A DNA stretch of 64,000 nt from Undaria pinnatifida (GCA_012845835.1 JABAKD010000016.1:9252121-9316120), one strand, 5' to 3'; positions 44,813 to 56,295 are shown, counted from the first letter of the stretch. The notes: generated from the letters alone by a model not told the origin. Numbers and translations: made by a program.

Positions 44813-46062
44813 ACCGGGTCCCGCAGTGTACACGCTGCACATCGTACATCGGACACGTTTCTGCTACGCCTGGCCTGGGCTCGTAATGGTTCCATTTTCG
44901 ACGCGTTTCCTTTCTCTTTAGTCTCATATCTCAACGTTTTAGTGATTTGCTTGGTACACGAAGTTCCGTACCAGGTACGGTTTTTCTCCAAGTATTAGTG
45001 ATATGCTTGGTAGATGAAGTTGCATACCAGCCAGGTACATACTTTTGAGCTCCATTCACGTTGATAAGACTAGTCTGTACGCACGAGTAGGTGCTCAGTC
45101 TGTTAACAGCGGTCGATTATTTGCCGCTCGTTGATGGTTATTTTGCAGAAGTATGTACTCGTACAGCAGTAGTAATTTTGCCTCGAGCTCTACGGCACAC
45201 GTAATCTTTCGTCTCTAACGCTTTACGTATACTCGTAGCTGTTCGTAAATAGTGAAGGAAGTCACCCGCACCCCCTGCTTCAGGAACGGGGGGCTGCTGT
45301 ATACCCCTTCGCCCGGCTTCGACAGAATGGTTGGGGTACAGTTGGTTTACACGTTACCTCCCAGGTATGATGTACTATTTATGATGAATACACAGCTGGA
45401 GTGTATTTTAATTTTTACTCCGTATAATATATGTACGTACAGCAGTATCCCTTAAGCTGTTTGGGACCCAGGTACATCAACAACGCGAACACTAGAGCAG
45501 CCTCACCAACCCTCTGGTCTAGTTTGAGCGCGGAGCATTACGGTCAGTCTCGCACAACCCCTTCAACCGTAGCTCAGACACAGGAATAACACCTGCTGTC
45601 ACCCTACCCAGCCGCCCGCGTTACACCATGTGACCGATGCTGCTGTAGTCGACAATTGTCGTCATCTTTTCCCTTTGAGGTGCCGGGTACAGGTAGCTAC
45701 CTCTTCACAGCAAAAGGAGAAGTGTGGTCTTACTATACCTACGTTGTATTAACCCATTTCCAACTCCTATTTTTTTCCTAGTGTAACTCCGAGTGTTTTG
45801 CCCCAATGTCGGGAGTGCGGTGCTAAAAGGGTGAACAGGAAGAGCGTACAGCAGCACCAATAGCACCATGCGGCACGAGCGCCGAGCAGCTTTCGCATTT
45901 CCGCTGCGGGCACGTTTCTGCCGCCCCAGCAGCCCCGCCAGCGTCGCTGGCTGATGCTGTCATCGTCATGTAGTCTAGACACGTTTCCGCCATGGAGTTC
46001 CCAAAAAGGGTTGATAACTCGGACCGCCTAGGGAAGTTTCTGCTGAAAATTACTGTAAAAAC
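44813..46062. other. Intergenic or intronic, no feature supported
   Basis: ATTAGTGAT(T)TGCTTGGTA and ACCAGGTAC are repeated at 44935-44985 and 44993-45040 (about 58-bp step). No gene recognised. Confidence 0.35.
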
Positions 46063-46175
46063 GCACTACATCTGTGAGGTCGAAGATTCCGTCCAAACTC
46101 ATCCTTGCCAGCTGTGTGTAATACTTCGATCGCGCGTGTTATGGGGTGTGTATGTCCTCATGGTTGGCATTGATA
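46063..46175 (+). repeat. CAGCTGTGAG-family repeat, copy 3 (partial)
   Basis: CTGTGAGGTCGAAGATTCCG through CGATCGCGCGTGTTATGG. Confidence 0.75.
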
Positions 46176-46930
46176 GGCTAGGGAATTTGTGGACAAGGAA
46201 CAGCTCCCCCCCTCCACCTCCCCTGTCTCCATCCCTCTTCATCGACTCATGAAAATACGGCAATCGAAATATAAGCTACGAGAGCAGTATTGTTTTCCTG
46301 GTGTGTACTTGTTGTACGAGCACTTGCAAGTTTCTGTTTTACACGTGGTATAATGAACAGGGACCCTTTTCGAGTTCGCGTCGGCTTAACAAACTATGGC
46401 CGGGTGCGATATGATATCATCCCCGGAGATTGTCACACCAGGACTGGCAAGTAGCACGAACAAGACACCCGCCAACCCATTCGTGTCGGCGCCAGTGATG
46501 AAAAATGCAGCTGCACAAGTTCTTGGCGAGACAGCTACACCATATTTCGTGGACCCTCCCCGAAAATGAAGATGTAATGCCGCTTGGTGGGAATGGAATA
46601 GTTAATAGCGTAGGCGACAGGGGGGGTGGGGGGCGGACATGCTCCGCGATGTGGTTGGACGGTCGGTCGGAAGCGTACGTTCGCCTGATCGCTCCGCCGA
46701 ATGAATGATAATTCTCCTTTTTTTTGTGGCTGGTTGGAGAATTGCTCGGTGTGATTGTTATCGATTTGGGTTTCGAAGGGAGTAAATATATCATAAAGAT
46801 CTGGTAATTATACACCAGGTAGACCACGGATACACCCAACGTTTGGTAGACGTTAGATGAAATATGGATATACAGCCTCCAGGCTCGAGACGATTACCCG
46901 AAGAGATACACCCAGCCAGTAGTGGGCATC
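46176..46930. other. Intergenic or intronic, no feature supported
   Basis: Overlapping frames only. 46860-46905 (ATATGGATATACAGCCTCCAGG, CTCGAGACGATTACCCGAA context) is repeated at 47068-47110 on either side of the next repeat, so that repeat appears to have been inserted into or duplicated with this flank. Confidence 0.4.
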
Positions 46931-47066
46931 AGATAATGTGACCTATATCCTTGATGAGGACACATCCAGTAGTGTGCGCGATCGGAGTATCATGCACAGC
47001 TTGCAAAGATGAGTTTCGACGATGTATCCGATCTCGCAGCTGTGGTGTATTTTATTTTTTATTTTA
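46931..47066 (-). repeat. CAGCTGTGAG-family repeat, copy 4
   Basis: Reverse copy, GTGACCTATATCCTTGATGA to CAGCTGTGGTGTATTTTA. Flanked on both sides by GATATGCAACCTCCAGGCTC-like sequence. Confidence 0.78.
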
Positions 47067-47189
47067 CAATGGATATGCAACCTCCAGGCTCGAGACGATT
47101 ACGCGAAAATACTCTCCTACTTGGTACCAGGGTATATAATACCAGGCATCACAGATGCTCTCAGCGTACTTCATTCTCCGGGTATAGAT

Positions 47190-47570
47190 GGGTATTGGCT
47201 GTAGCCGCAGTACAGAACCCCAAAATACTGCCAGTGCTGGCAGTATGCGCCCAAACTACTGCGAGTACGGGCGGTACTCGCAGCATCGAACGCCGAATTA
47301 GCACGAGCAGTATCCGCGGTATAGAACCCCGCAATTCTGTGAGTACTCGTTGCGTGTGCAGTATCACTGATGGCACCCGGAACCCCCAATTACGTTTTGA
47401 GTATGGGCAGTATCCGGTGTATCAAACCCCCGAATACTTTTGCATGAAGCAGTAGCCACAGCACTCGTACAAGAGTAGTATCAAATCCTGAAAAGCTGCC
47501 TGTATTCGCAGTATCCCCAGTATGTTTACCCGAATTTTTTTGACAATTCCTTTGACTGCTTGGAGTATCT
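47190..47570. repeat. Degenerate repeat of CAGTATCC and GTATxGAACCCC words
   Basis: CGCAGTAT(C/A), ATAGAACCCC and TACTCGC words recur at roughly 50-bp intervals (47215, 47262, 47318, 47365, 47415, 47500). Confidence 0.6.
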
Positions 47571-47599
47571 GATGTGTACATATGCATCTAACTTGTATA

Positions 47600-48190
47600 T
47601 CATCGTCGGCGCCAACAAAGAGCTCGCCTCCGTCGGCCCGGTCTTGGTCTGCAACGGCTTCGGCCGCGGCGTTGATGTCCTCGCGTAAAGCGAGGACAGG
47701 TCTTACAGTGAGGGATAGGAGTTTGGCTCGATCTCGTGGAGGACCCTCGACTAACAGAATCCGTCGGGATTGGATTTGGCGGACGTCAACCGTCGTGAAG
47801 ATTTGTACATCCGCCGGTTATCGCGGATATCATAGACCGGACGTTGCTGGTACGCGTTGTCGCATCTCCTGTGTTCGTTTGTGTGATGGGGGTTGTTAGA
47901 TGCAGAAGCTAACAATCTTCAATATTATATACATTCGTTGGCATGTTTTAGAGAGGTGGTTGAACGATTTCGAAAACCCGAAACACACACACAAACGCGC
48001 CGCAGCGCTACAACACGCTAAAGCCCATGCCGATCGAGGTGCGCGAGGATCAAGCGGCCGCTGCTCGGCAAATGGCCCAGGGGGCTGCCGCAGCTTCGCG
48101 AGTTCCTGCTGTTCTGCGCGTGTGTGCGCGCGGGGGCAAAATCGCGCCCTAACCTCGAGGCAACATCTGGAGAATAAATACCTTGTCCCG
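47600..48190. other. GC-rich, coding-like segment of unknown origin
   Basis: GC content and codon-like composition rise here compared with the flanks. On the plus strand 48005-48150 can be read from a CCGCCGCAG acceptor-like site as RYNTLKPMPIEVREDQAAA and on without a stop for about 50 codons, and 47600-47680 as IIVGANKELASVGPVLVCN. Stops separate the pieces. It could be a decayed element or isolated exons; no domain is recognised. Confidence 0.25.
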
Positions 48191-48489
48191 ATGTCAGGCT
48201 GAGATGGGGACGACACCCCCCTTTTTGGAGGGTTTTCCGACATTGAAAATTGTCAAAACCAACATTGTTCTCCACGTGCAGTGTACACAGATCTTACTTT
48301 AGGCGAATTTTGTAGCGATCAAGATTTGTGGCCTGCATCGGGGTACCATAAACAGTGGCTGCGGCCTTCAGTGTTACGGTCCGCAACACTGAATATATTC
48401 ATTAGTTCGTGATACGCTACTATGATGCTGATGTTACAGCGTTTGGCCCTATGGTCCGCGACATTTAATAACGCGCGATACATATATAC

Positions 48490-48905
48490 GTTTTTTTGTT
48501 TTTCTCGCTTTCTTCTCTTTTCTTTCCTTTCCTTTATCTTCTTTTCTTTTCTTTGTTTCTTTTTTCAATTGACTCGCGTCTGTTGTGCGTATGCGTAGTG
48601 ATAGATACCACATCTAATATATACGTGGTAGTCTTTCTTGGGTGGCAAGCGGTACAGTCGGGGATTTCCAGGCGCGAGTAATGAGACGGATGCACCGGTA
48701 TGGACCTGGCACATCGTAGACTGACTCCCGATTTCATTTTGAAATGTTTCTGGTGGAGGCATGAATTGCGTCAGCTGTGATATATGCGTGTACCACCTTG
48801 GGTTGCTTGTGTTTCTCTCTGCGGTATTCCTCAGCTCCAGAGTGACCGGAGCCTGTCCTGTGACCACGGACTTGATTGTGCGAGTTAATGTGAGAACAAC
48901 ATATT
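48490..48905 (+). repeat. (CAA)n-tailed family, copy 6 (long version)
   Basis: Pyrimidine tract (TTTCTTTTCTTTC) at 48500-48565, TATATACGTGGTAGTCTTTC, TGGTGGAGGCATGAATTGCG, then CCTGTCCTGTGACCACGGAC and GAGTTAATGTGAGAACAAC. Same layout as 38235-38660. The CAA tail is short. Confidence 0.85.
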
Positions 48906-49059
48906 TTTTTATTTTTCTCAATACATTCGTGATACCTCGTATGATATATACATGTACGCTGACATTCAACATTCAATTCATTTGCGTAACGCTCTGAACG
49001 CAACATTAAACGCTCATTCGTTACGCAGATACTAGCTCGTCTGATATACATATATTTTG

Positions 49060-49285
49060 TCCCCCTCAGAAACGGGTTTTATTGTTTCCGCGCACAGACT
49101 GACTAAAATCACCCTGTTGACCCTGATAGCTATACTGTAGTTGTAAGGGGAGTCGCCGACCTATATCCTTAATGAGGACACAACTCGTAATGCGCGCGAT
49201 CGGAGTATCACACACAGCTTGCAAAGATGAGTTTCGACGAAATCTTCGATCTCACAGCTGGAGTGTTTTTTCATTTTTTATAATA
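49060..49285 (-). repeat. CAGCTGTGAG-family repeat, copy 5 (longest)
   Basis: Reverse copy from CCCCCTCAGAAACGGGTTTT to CAGCTGGAGTGTTTTTTCAT; spans both ends seen in copies 1 and 2. Confidence 0.85.
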
Positions 49286-49295
49286 TATATTCTCA

Positions 49296-49586
49296 CACAC
49301 GTTTACTTTTCAGCTTCTGGACAAGCCGTGGTCACAAGTGTCGTCCTTTCTTCCCCCCGGTTCTTGCCTTCAATTTTTATCGCGCATAGGGTTCAGCAAT
49401 CCCACTGCTCGTCGATTTTTCATCGAGTCTTGCTAACTCACGCTCTCGCGTTTTCCGCAAGTCAATTTGGTAGCAATCCCACTACTCGTCTTATTTTCAT
49501 CGAGTGTTGCTGAATCGCGCTCTCGCGTTTTCCACAAGTCAATTTGTGCGCAAGAAAAAGTCGCCACGAATATATATGAGTATGCA
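49296..49586 (-). mobile_element. SINE-1 copy 5 (head lost, internal duplication)
   Basis: Minus-strand body and tail present. The segment with CATCGAGT.TTGCT and CGCTCTCGCGTTTTCC is duplicated about 70 bp apart (49413-49468 and 49482-49540). Truncated at ATGAGTATGCA before the pol III boxes. Confidence 0.8.
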
Positions 49587-49744
49587 CAGGGCCGGTATGT
49601 CCGACTGGTACGTGCCGGCACTTCGCCTAGGCTGCTTGCTTTCATACTGGTGGCCTTGAAACTTTCAACGCTAACTTTACTTCAAAGTCTACTTTGTATG
49701 AGCGGGCCGATGCTGTAGATCGGATGGAAAATACCGAAATACCT

Positions 49745-49832
49745 TAATAAGAGTATCACACACAGCTTGCAAAGATGAGTTTCGACAGGATCTTCGATCT
49801 CACAGCTGGAGTGTATTTTCATTTTTTATAGT
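49745..49832 (-). repeat. CAGCTGTGAG-family repeat, copy 6 (one end only)
   Basis: GAGTATCACACACAGCTTGC to CAGCTGGAGTGTATTTTCAT. Confidence 0.8.
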
Positions 49833-50113
49833 AACGCCGCTGCACTAAGACCAGTGTTGGCGTCGTATTCTGTATAGTTTGCATTCCGGCATCCGTTGTG
49901 AGCCCGGCTACGTATATATATATACATACGTATATGTAGGTAGTTACCTGGTGTCAGGTATTGGTTTAGGGCTAATATCACGACCAAACAGCAAATTCAC
50001 TTCGACCGACCCGGCCCGTCCACTGCTGTCCGATGATCTTGGAATCGCGTTGACTTCACGTTGCGCGTCGGCGCAGAAACCTTGTAAATCCACTGTTCGT
50101 GCGCTATATGGTA

Positions 50114-50428
50114 GGACCCGCCCCGATGGCGTATCAGGTTTTATCCTCGAGCTTGGTATAGGTCAGTTTCGTGAGTTCGAATTCCCCCGAGTGCATACTG
50201 GTATACATTCGTGGGGACTTTTTCTTGTGCACAATTTGACTTGGGGAAAACGCGACAGCGTGAGTTAGCAAAACCCGATGAAAAATCGACGAGCAGTGGG
50301 GTTGCTGGACCCTAAGCGCGATAAAAGCTGAAGGCAAGAACCGGGGGCGGGAAGAGAGAGACGGCACGTGTAATACGGCTTGTCCAGAAGCTGGAAAGTA
50401 GAAGTGTGCGAAAACGAAGAAAAATATT
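50114..50428 (+). mobile_element. SINE-1 copy 6
   Basis: Head GACCCGCCCCGATGGCGTAT, B box GAGTTCGAATTCC, tail GTCCAGAAGCTGGAAAGTAG and AAAACGAAGAAAAAT. Confidence 0.83.
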
Positions 50429-50604
50429 TATATATCCTATCAAAAGCTTAGATGCGCCTAAATATCGGAACTTCCGATATATCGTAACCGAACGCTTTCT
50501 GTGTTACGTATCGGGATATGTCGTATCGAAGCCTTGTGCGTTTTGCCCCCCACCCCCTGACATCTCCGCTCGTTTTGGCGGGGGAAACTGAATGCAAACT
50601 GCGA

Positions 50605-51314
50605 GCTGGGCCGGGTAAGAGGCCCTGATCGCGACAATATCGCAATATCACACCCAATTTTTGGAGTTTAGATCTGAAATTTTGACACGTGACTTGAAAC
50701 AAGCTGATCAACACATTCAAACTCGGGTGCAAAGAGAAAAAAAGAAAATGTTCTCCTACGGCCGGCCCAAAAATTCCGCTGAAGCTTGAGGCGGGGAAAA
50801 GTGCATCGTTTGTTTTTTCTTCTTGCATCTCATCTTCACTTTTTTTTTAGCTCGATTCAAATCACGTGTCAAAATTTCAGGTCCTAACTTGAAAAATTGA
50901 TAGGTGCATGGCTAAGTTTCCACCGAAGTGCCTCTACATACAAATTTACATATGTTTCAGGGATTCATCCATAACTTTCGAACGAAAGTGACCCATGAAA
51001 TGAAACGCATATGTCCCTACTCCTCGTCCCAAGATGTACATGCCGAGAAAAATTTAGCCAATTCCATTCCACGTTGTATTGCGAGAAATTTTAGAAAAAG
51101 CAACACAAACAAATGATGAAAAAAAATGCTCAAACTAGGAGACGTGAGTTGCAAGCACTTTTTTCGGCACCAACTTGGCAGATTCTCAAGCTGAAGGGCT
51201 TACAATGACAACCGTATCTAGTTGATTACGAGGAAATGCTCAGTTTGCAGTGGGTCACTGTCGTTCAAAAGATATGCCCGACTGACGGATTAGAGGTTTC
51301 TCGGCCGGCCCAGC
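50605..51314. mobile_element. GCTGGGCCGG inverted-repeat element, copy 1 (710 bp)
   Basis: Ends GCTGGGCCGG (50605) and CCGGCCCAGC (51314) are inverted. The interior (CGTGTCAAAATTTCAGGTCC, TTTCCACCGAAGTGCCTCT, CCTACTCCTCGTCCCAAGAT, AAAAGCAACACAAACAAATG) matches 59426-60098 at high identity in the same orientation. GAAATTTTGACACGTGA near the left pairs with CACGTGTCAAAATTTC at 50864-50880, giving an inner stem. No transposase frame. Confidence 0.85.
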
Positions 51315-51496
51315 TTGATATCGACTACGAAACGAAATCGTATCGATTTTGTTTGTTCGGTTCTCCCATCCCGCAATACCGGTTGCTTCTTCAGTACCTG
51401 ATATTAGCACCACCCCGTGTAGCGCTGTGAATCGCGGTCAATTCATTCGATCTCAAGCGTTCGAGTCAATCGCCGTTGGAAGCGTATAATGTTGGT

Positions 51497-51600
51497 GTGT
51501 TTGCGATTTCCGAATTATTTTTGGGCTGGAAGAAATGAAATACAACAGGGTGTTTGCGATTTCCAACCTTTGTTGGGTTGGAAGACATACAGCAATGTAG
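51497..51600. repeat. 53-bp tandem duplication
   Basis: GTGTTTGCGATTTCC at 51497 and 51550, followed by TTGGGCTGGAAGA / TTGGGTTGGAAGA. Confidence 0.8.
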
Positions 51601-51689
51601 TATCGGAATCGTCGAACGTGACAAAAGTCCAAGGCCAACACAACCCACGGAAAATCAGCGAAAGAAAAACGGTGTAATGGCAAAGAAGA

Positions 51690-51750
51690 GTACCGACCCT
51701 AAATTCGTCGAACTCACAGCTGACGTTGTTAGAATCATTTTTACGAATGT
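51690..51750 (-). repeat. GTCAGCTGTGAGTTCGACGA-family fragment
   Basis: CGACCCTAAATTCGTCGAACT then CACAGCTGACGTTGTTAGAA; matches 62370-62430 in reverse. Confidence 0.65.
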
Positions 51751-52014
51751 TGTTTTTCCCACCGTTTTCTTTTTTTCTAGCATAATTTTCCTTGGATTAT
51801 GATATTTGACATTCGTCGGCTTCAAAACTGCTGTACCCAACCAAATTTGGTACATCGCAGACAGCCTAGTATACCGGCCAAAAATCTGACCGTTTAGCAG
51901 CATACCAGGTAGTATGTCTATACCAACCTCAAAAAGGTATGAGCGCGATCTACGCAGAGCGTCCACAGTAGGAATAGCCTTGCAGTGGTACGAGCGAGCA
52001 TCGCCATGCTGCCT

Positions 52015-52092
52015 GCGCGGGGCGTCTTGCGGCTCTCTGCATTGCGGTTCGGGCGCGGGGTGTCTTACGGCTCTCTGGATTGCGGTTCGGGC
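52015..52092. repeat. 38-bp tandem duplication
   Basis: GCGCGGGGCGTCTTGCGGCT and GCGCGGGGTGTCTTACGGCT, 38 bp apart, each followed by CTCTxxATTGCGGTTCGG. Confidence 0.85.
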
Positions 52093-52857
52093 GCATCTCG
52101 TACCACACCAGCTTGGACCGCGCATCGTGTCGCCGACAGTGCTGTATTTCGTGGGCGTCTCATGCTATAGTCATCGTTTTTTTTCGAGAGTTGTTTCCTC
52201 TGATGTCCCGAAAGAAGTATATACCCGGGATGTTTTGATAACAGGGATGCGTTTCGTGTTGTGCACGCGTTACACATTCGTTCGCGCTCGCAAACATCCA
52301 CGCGACGTTCTAAAGAAGAAAAAGTTGCCGTGCGCGTAATTTTGAGGTTTCCCCTGGTGTAAAACACCTTCACAAAGCACTGGAAACCCCTTACGTTTTG
52401 ACCTTGCCTTTTCAAGTCTTTTTTCGGTTGCTGTTCGCGACTCCCTTTCGCACTTTTGGTTATTTTATGGCGAACGGCTTATGGCGTACGGCTGACGTTC
52501 GCACTCGCCATACCTAGCCGTAACGCGCATCCCTGGTAAATTCCTTCGGGGGCCATGTACAGCAGCGACCAAAACCACGGTGATGGGCGAATTTTTCAAG
52601 CGTCTACAAGGTAGTGTGAGCGAACAGCGCGAGTGGGATTATGCCGCACCCATCCTGTACCACTCCTTGTGTTGTTGCGCTTCGGAAACCGGTTCTATGA
52701 TATCCCCGATCAGCACTGCCCTATGCTGTAATCATCAGTTATCTTGGGCTTGGCTTTTTTTTCTTTTTTTTTCCCTCTGAAGCCCCAAAGGAATTGATAG
52801 CCGACTGACCAGACCGCACCCGATATAGTCTTGCTCGCTATATATAACCTGAGTCCC
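52093..52857. other. Intergenic or intronic, no feature supported
   Basis: Nothing recognised. Confidence 0.3.
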
Positions 52858-52947
52858 TTAACGCCTTGGCAACTAGAAACCCTTTTTGGGAGACAGTTTT
52901 GCTTGAAGTTTGTATTGGGAGGGATTTTGGGGTTGTAAAGGGGTTGA
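52858..52947 (-). mobile_element. TTAA-bounded 85-bp element, copy 6
   Basis: TTAACGCCTTGGCAACTAG to GTAAAGGGGTTGA; minus orientation of the core. Confidence 0.75.
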
Positions 52948-52989
52948 GGGTTATATTACCCCTTTTGCGACTTTGATGACGAAAAACCT

Positions 52990-53165
52990 GTCGGAAATGG
53001 CTGGTGATTACAGCGTCGAGCACATGATGAAAGCAGCCCGGATCGATGGAGGTAGGGCGGTGTCCGAAGTACAGTGTAAGGGGCTGTGCGACACGCGAGC
53101 GGTATCGTGATTTCTCGTACTTGCTCCAAGCTCTGCGTAGACGCTTTGACAAGATCGCAATCATA
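52990..53165. repeat. GGCACATGATGAA-family repeat, copy 2
   Basis: GAGCACATGATGAAAGCAGC, AGTGTAAGGGGCTGTGCGA, CTTGACAAGATCGCAATCAT-like order as at 33571-33735. Confidence 0.55.
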
Positions 53166-53316
53166 GTGCTTTTTGGTCCCCCTCCCTGTACATATGGTCC
53201 CTAAAGGGTTTATTTCGTACAAGCGATGTACGCAGTGGTTCTGGTTTGTACTGGTATAACGGGGGGGGGCGGGGTGCGGGGGGTGGCCCACAACGATTTT
53301 GCCTCATCGGGTGCGC

Positions 53317-53406
53317 TTAACCCCTTTACAACTGGAAACCCGTTTTTTGGGACGAAATTGCTCGGATTTAGTGTAGGGAGGGGTTTGGGGGCTCTGAAGG
53401 GGTTGA
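53317..53406 (-). mobile_element. TTAA-bounded 85-bp element, copy 7 (best preserved)
   Basis: TTAACCCCTTTACAACTGG at one end and CTCTGAAGGGGTTGA at the other, forming terminal inverted repeats of about 12 bp (TTAACCCCTT with a TTGA partner). Confidence 0.8.
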
Positions 53407-54119
53407 GGCCAATTAACATTGGGGGAAATGTTGTCGAGAGACAAGAACTGATTCGTAGACCCACTGCACCCTGTGTCACTCTGCCGGGCAGTCCAAAAAC
53501 ACCGATACAGTCCTCAAGATCCGCCTGTAGTATTCCGAGCGCTTCCTGGGGCAACTCTCCTTTTTTTCCAAAGGTTTAGTTTTTTTAGTTTTTGGCGCAA
53601 CTTATCATTTTATTCGGAGGGTCTAGTTCGTCGGAACTGGTGCCCTTGAAGTGGGATGTTTGGTTATAGGCAGTAGAGTATCATATCCCAGGAACTGGCA
53701 ATATGGAGGAACATTCAAAGAAATCGCAATACTCGAGTGTACGGCTCTGGAGGAACGGAAAAAGCACTCGAGACAGCCCTCGGAAAACTCGGAGGAGCAT
53801 TCTGAAAAATGAATCGCCGGTGCTATTTTGCTATTTTGCCGAGTGAACACACTTCGTTTTGGCCTTGAAACTCGATTCCTGGTGACTTGAAAATACGTTT
53901 CCCATCATAATTGGCTTTCAATATTACCTGGTATGTATTGGTAGAAGGTTTCTGCGGCTTATTCCGCTCCGCTCAGGAAGCGATTCCCAAGATACATGAC
54001 ACCACGATATACGCTTGACGAGAAGCAGACTCGACCTACGTGCGAGGCTTAAACCCGAAAAGCACTTTGTAACCCCAACGTAGACGTGGTGCTTCGTTGT
54101 TGGGCTCGGTAAAACTCTA
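53407..54119. other. Intergenic or intronic, no feature supported
   Basis: Nothing recognised apart from a TACCTGGTA word at 53925. Confidence 0.3.
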
Positions 54120-54840
54120 GCGCCTAGCTTACGTACACAAAATTTTGATGCGAGTCCGCGGCGGAATAAAACGCCGAATTGTGCTCGACATAAAAATAAA
54201 TGCGTGCATCATGGTGGGGGGTGGTGGGAGGGGGCGGGAGTTCATGTGATATGACGCCGGATTTCAGTTCCGCATTGAGAGCTGAGGACAACGTGCAAAA
54301 TATTTTGGATCGCGCCGGGAAGATACAACGATCACACGTACACAACAGTAGTATTAATACTCCGCACGTAAAAAAACCCAAATTGGTATGCCGCACCGCC
54401 GACATGTGCGTAGCAAAATGCAGTAAGGTTTTGTTTGTTTGCGCAAGTTGTCATTGAAAGATTTCGGTGCCTAGCTTGTGTATGTGCACAATTTGACGCG
54501 AGTTCCCGAGGGTATATAGCGCTGATCTGTGCTGGCCATGAATAGAAATGTGTGCATTGCTGTAGTTAGGGTTAGAAGTGCATGTTTGTGGCGACGGATT
54601 TGAGTTTCGGAGCGAGAGCTGAGGACAACATGCAAATAATATGGATTGGACGGGAATACATAAGAATCAGGTCGTATGGTACAACCATAACGTGATGCTG
54701 CGCGCGTGCCGTGCTTATCGTTCCGTCACACTTACGAGACATCCCCTACTCTTGGCCTTGTGGTACAACCATAACATGGTGTAACGCGCGTGCCGCGCTT
54801 ATCGGTCCATCGCACTTCGGAGACATCCTCCACCCTTATC
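54120..54840. repeat. Diverged direct duplication and an 85-bp tandem repeat
   Basis: 54121-54310 and 54468-54640 share CGCCTAGCTT / TGCCTAGCTT, GACGCGAGT, ATAAATGCGTGCAT / AGAAATGTGTGCAT and GAGAGCTGAGGACAAC in order. At 54673 and 54758 TGGTACAACCATAAC starts a tandem pair (with GCGCGTGCCG and GCTTATCG). Confidence 0.7.
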
Positions 54841-55026
54841 CAATGGCTGCTTCGTGAGGCCGAGGCCTTCGTTGTCATGTTGCCCCCTTGAAGTCTCATT
54901 TATATGTATGACCGTTTTAGCACCGCGCTCCCGATATGGGGACAAAACACTTGAGAGTTTGAATTTGAAAAGTTTAGGAAATGGAAATGGGTTATTATAA
55001 AAATGATAAATAACCCATGGGTTATC

Positions 55027-55304
55027 ATAACCCATTTAGGGCTCTAAAACCCTTCCCTATCCTAACTCCAAGTAATTTTGTCCCCAAAACGGGTTTCCAG
55101 CTGTAAAGGCGTTAAGGGCCTATAGCCTCTTTTGAGCTCTGAAATCCCTCCCTGTACTAACTCCAAGTAATTTTGTCCCCCAAACGGTTTTCCAGCTGTA
55201 AAGACGTTAAGAGCCTATAGCCCCTTTAGAGCTCTAAAACCCCTCCCTATACCAACTCCAAGTAATGTCCCCAAAGCGGGTTTCGAGCTGTGAAGACGTT
55301 AAGA
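55027..55304 (+). repeat. TTAA-bounded element in a 94-bp tandem array, 3 copies (copies 8-10)
   Basis: GTTAAG closes units at 55111, 55206 and 55299 (steps 95 and 93). Each unit has AGAGCTCTAAAACCCCTCCC-like, ACTAACTCCAAGTAATTTTG and TTTCCAGCTGTAAAG segments. Confidence 0.88.
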
Positions 55305-55433
55305 GCCTCTCGGAACAAGACCAGCTTGGATCGCTCTTGTCACCGTTCCGCTCTTGTTTCCGATTGGGCTATCGTGCAAAATGTACCAGGTAGGTTTTTC
55401 GTTTAGGAGTCACCAGGTGGGACAAGCCGATGT

Positions 55434-55545
55434 GACGCCTTTACATCTGGAAACCCGTTTTTGGCGACAAGTCACTTGGAATTAGTACAAGGTGGAAACC
55501 CGTTGTTGGCGACAAGTCACTTGGAATTAGTACAGGAATATTGTG
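55434..55545 (-). mobile_element. TTAA-bounded element, copy 11 with internal duplication
   Basis: GTGACGCCTTTACATCTGGAA start; GACAAGTCACTTGGAATTAG occurs twice about 57 bp apart. Confidence 0.7.
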
Positions 55546-55732
55546 CTTTCTCCTGTTTTGGGTGCAGTGTTTTATAGGGGTCTCCCAATAAGGCGGTCTG
55601 AGTAATGCGACATCCCTCTTCTAGGCAGTCGCAATCGCTTGGCGTGGCTGGAGAATTGCGCTCATGCTCATAAGACGCGTGTAGCGATAGAGGCACACCA
55701 CTTTTGTTTGTGAGGCTCCTCGCTTTAGGAGC

Positions 55733-55827
55733 TTAACGCCTTTTAACTACTGGAAACTTTTTGGGGGACAAATTTACTCGTAGTTAGTTTAGGGAGGGAT
55801 TTTGGGGCTCTATAAAAGAGGTTCTAA
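55733..55827 (-). mobile_element. TTAA-bounded element, copy 12
   Basis: TTAACGCCTTTTAACTACTGG to TATAAAAGAGGTTCTAA. Confidence 0.72.
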
Positions 55828-56031
55828 GACCTCTCCGCAGAAAATTGTTTGAGGAGAAAAAAAAGTACTGGTATTACTACCGGATGATGAAAAAAAAAAA
55901 ACATGTCATGGCCTAGCTAGCTAGGTATCGAACGGGAATAAGCGAAAAAGAAAATTGGCCGATTTCCGACGATTTTAGTTAGCCCCGCCCTCCAGAAACC
56001 GTTTCCGACAAAGTCTCCTGCCGCGATCGTA

Positions 56032-56295
56032 GCACGCGGCGTAACCTGGAACGATTGAGGCGATTTCCCCCGAAGTGGTGGGCGCATTGCTCTGGCCGCA
56101 CGCGGCGTAACCTGGAACGATTGAGGCGACTTCCCCCGAAGTGGTGGGCGCATTGCTCTGGCCGCACGCGGCGTAACCTGGAACGATTGAGGCGACTTCC
56201 CCCGAAGTGGTGGGCGCATTGCTCTGGCCGCACGCGGCGTAACCTGGAACGATTGAGGCGACTTCCCCCGAAGTGGTGGGCGCATTGCTCTGGCC
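56032..56295. repeat. 66-bp minisatellite, 4 near-identical copies
   Basis: Units start at 56032, 56098, 56164 and 56230 with GCACGCGGCGTAACCTGGAA and end CGCATTGCTCTGGCC. They differ by a single base (GATTTCC in the first, GACTTCC in the rest). Because 66 is a multiple of 3, all frames remain open and yield 22-residue repeats on both strands, including a 341-codon minus frame (55917-56942). No start, splice or domain evidence supports coding. Confidence 0.95.
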
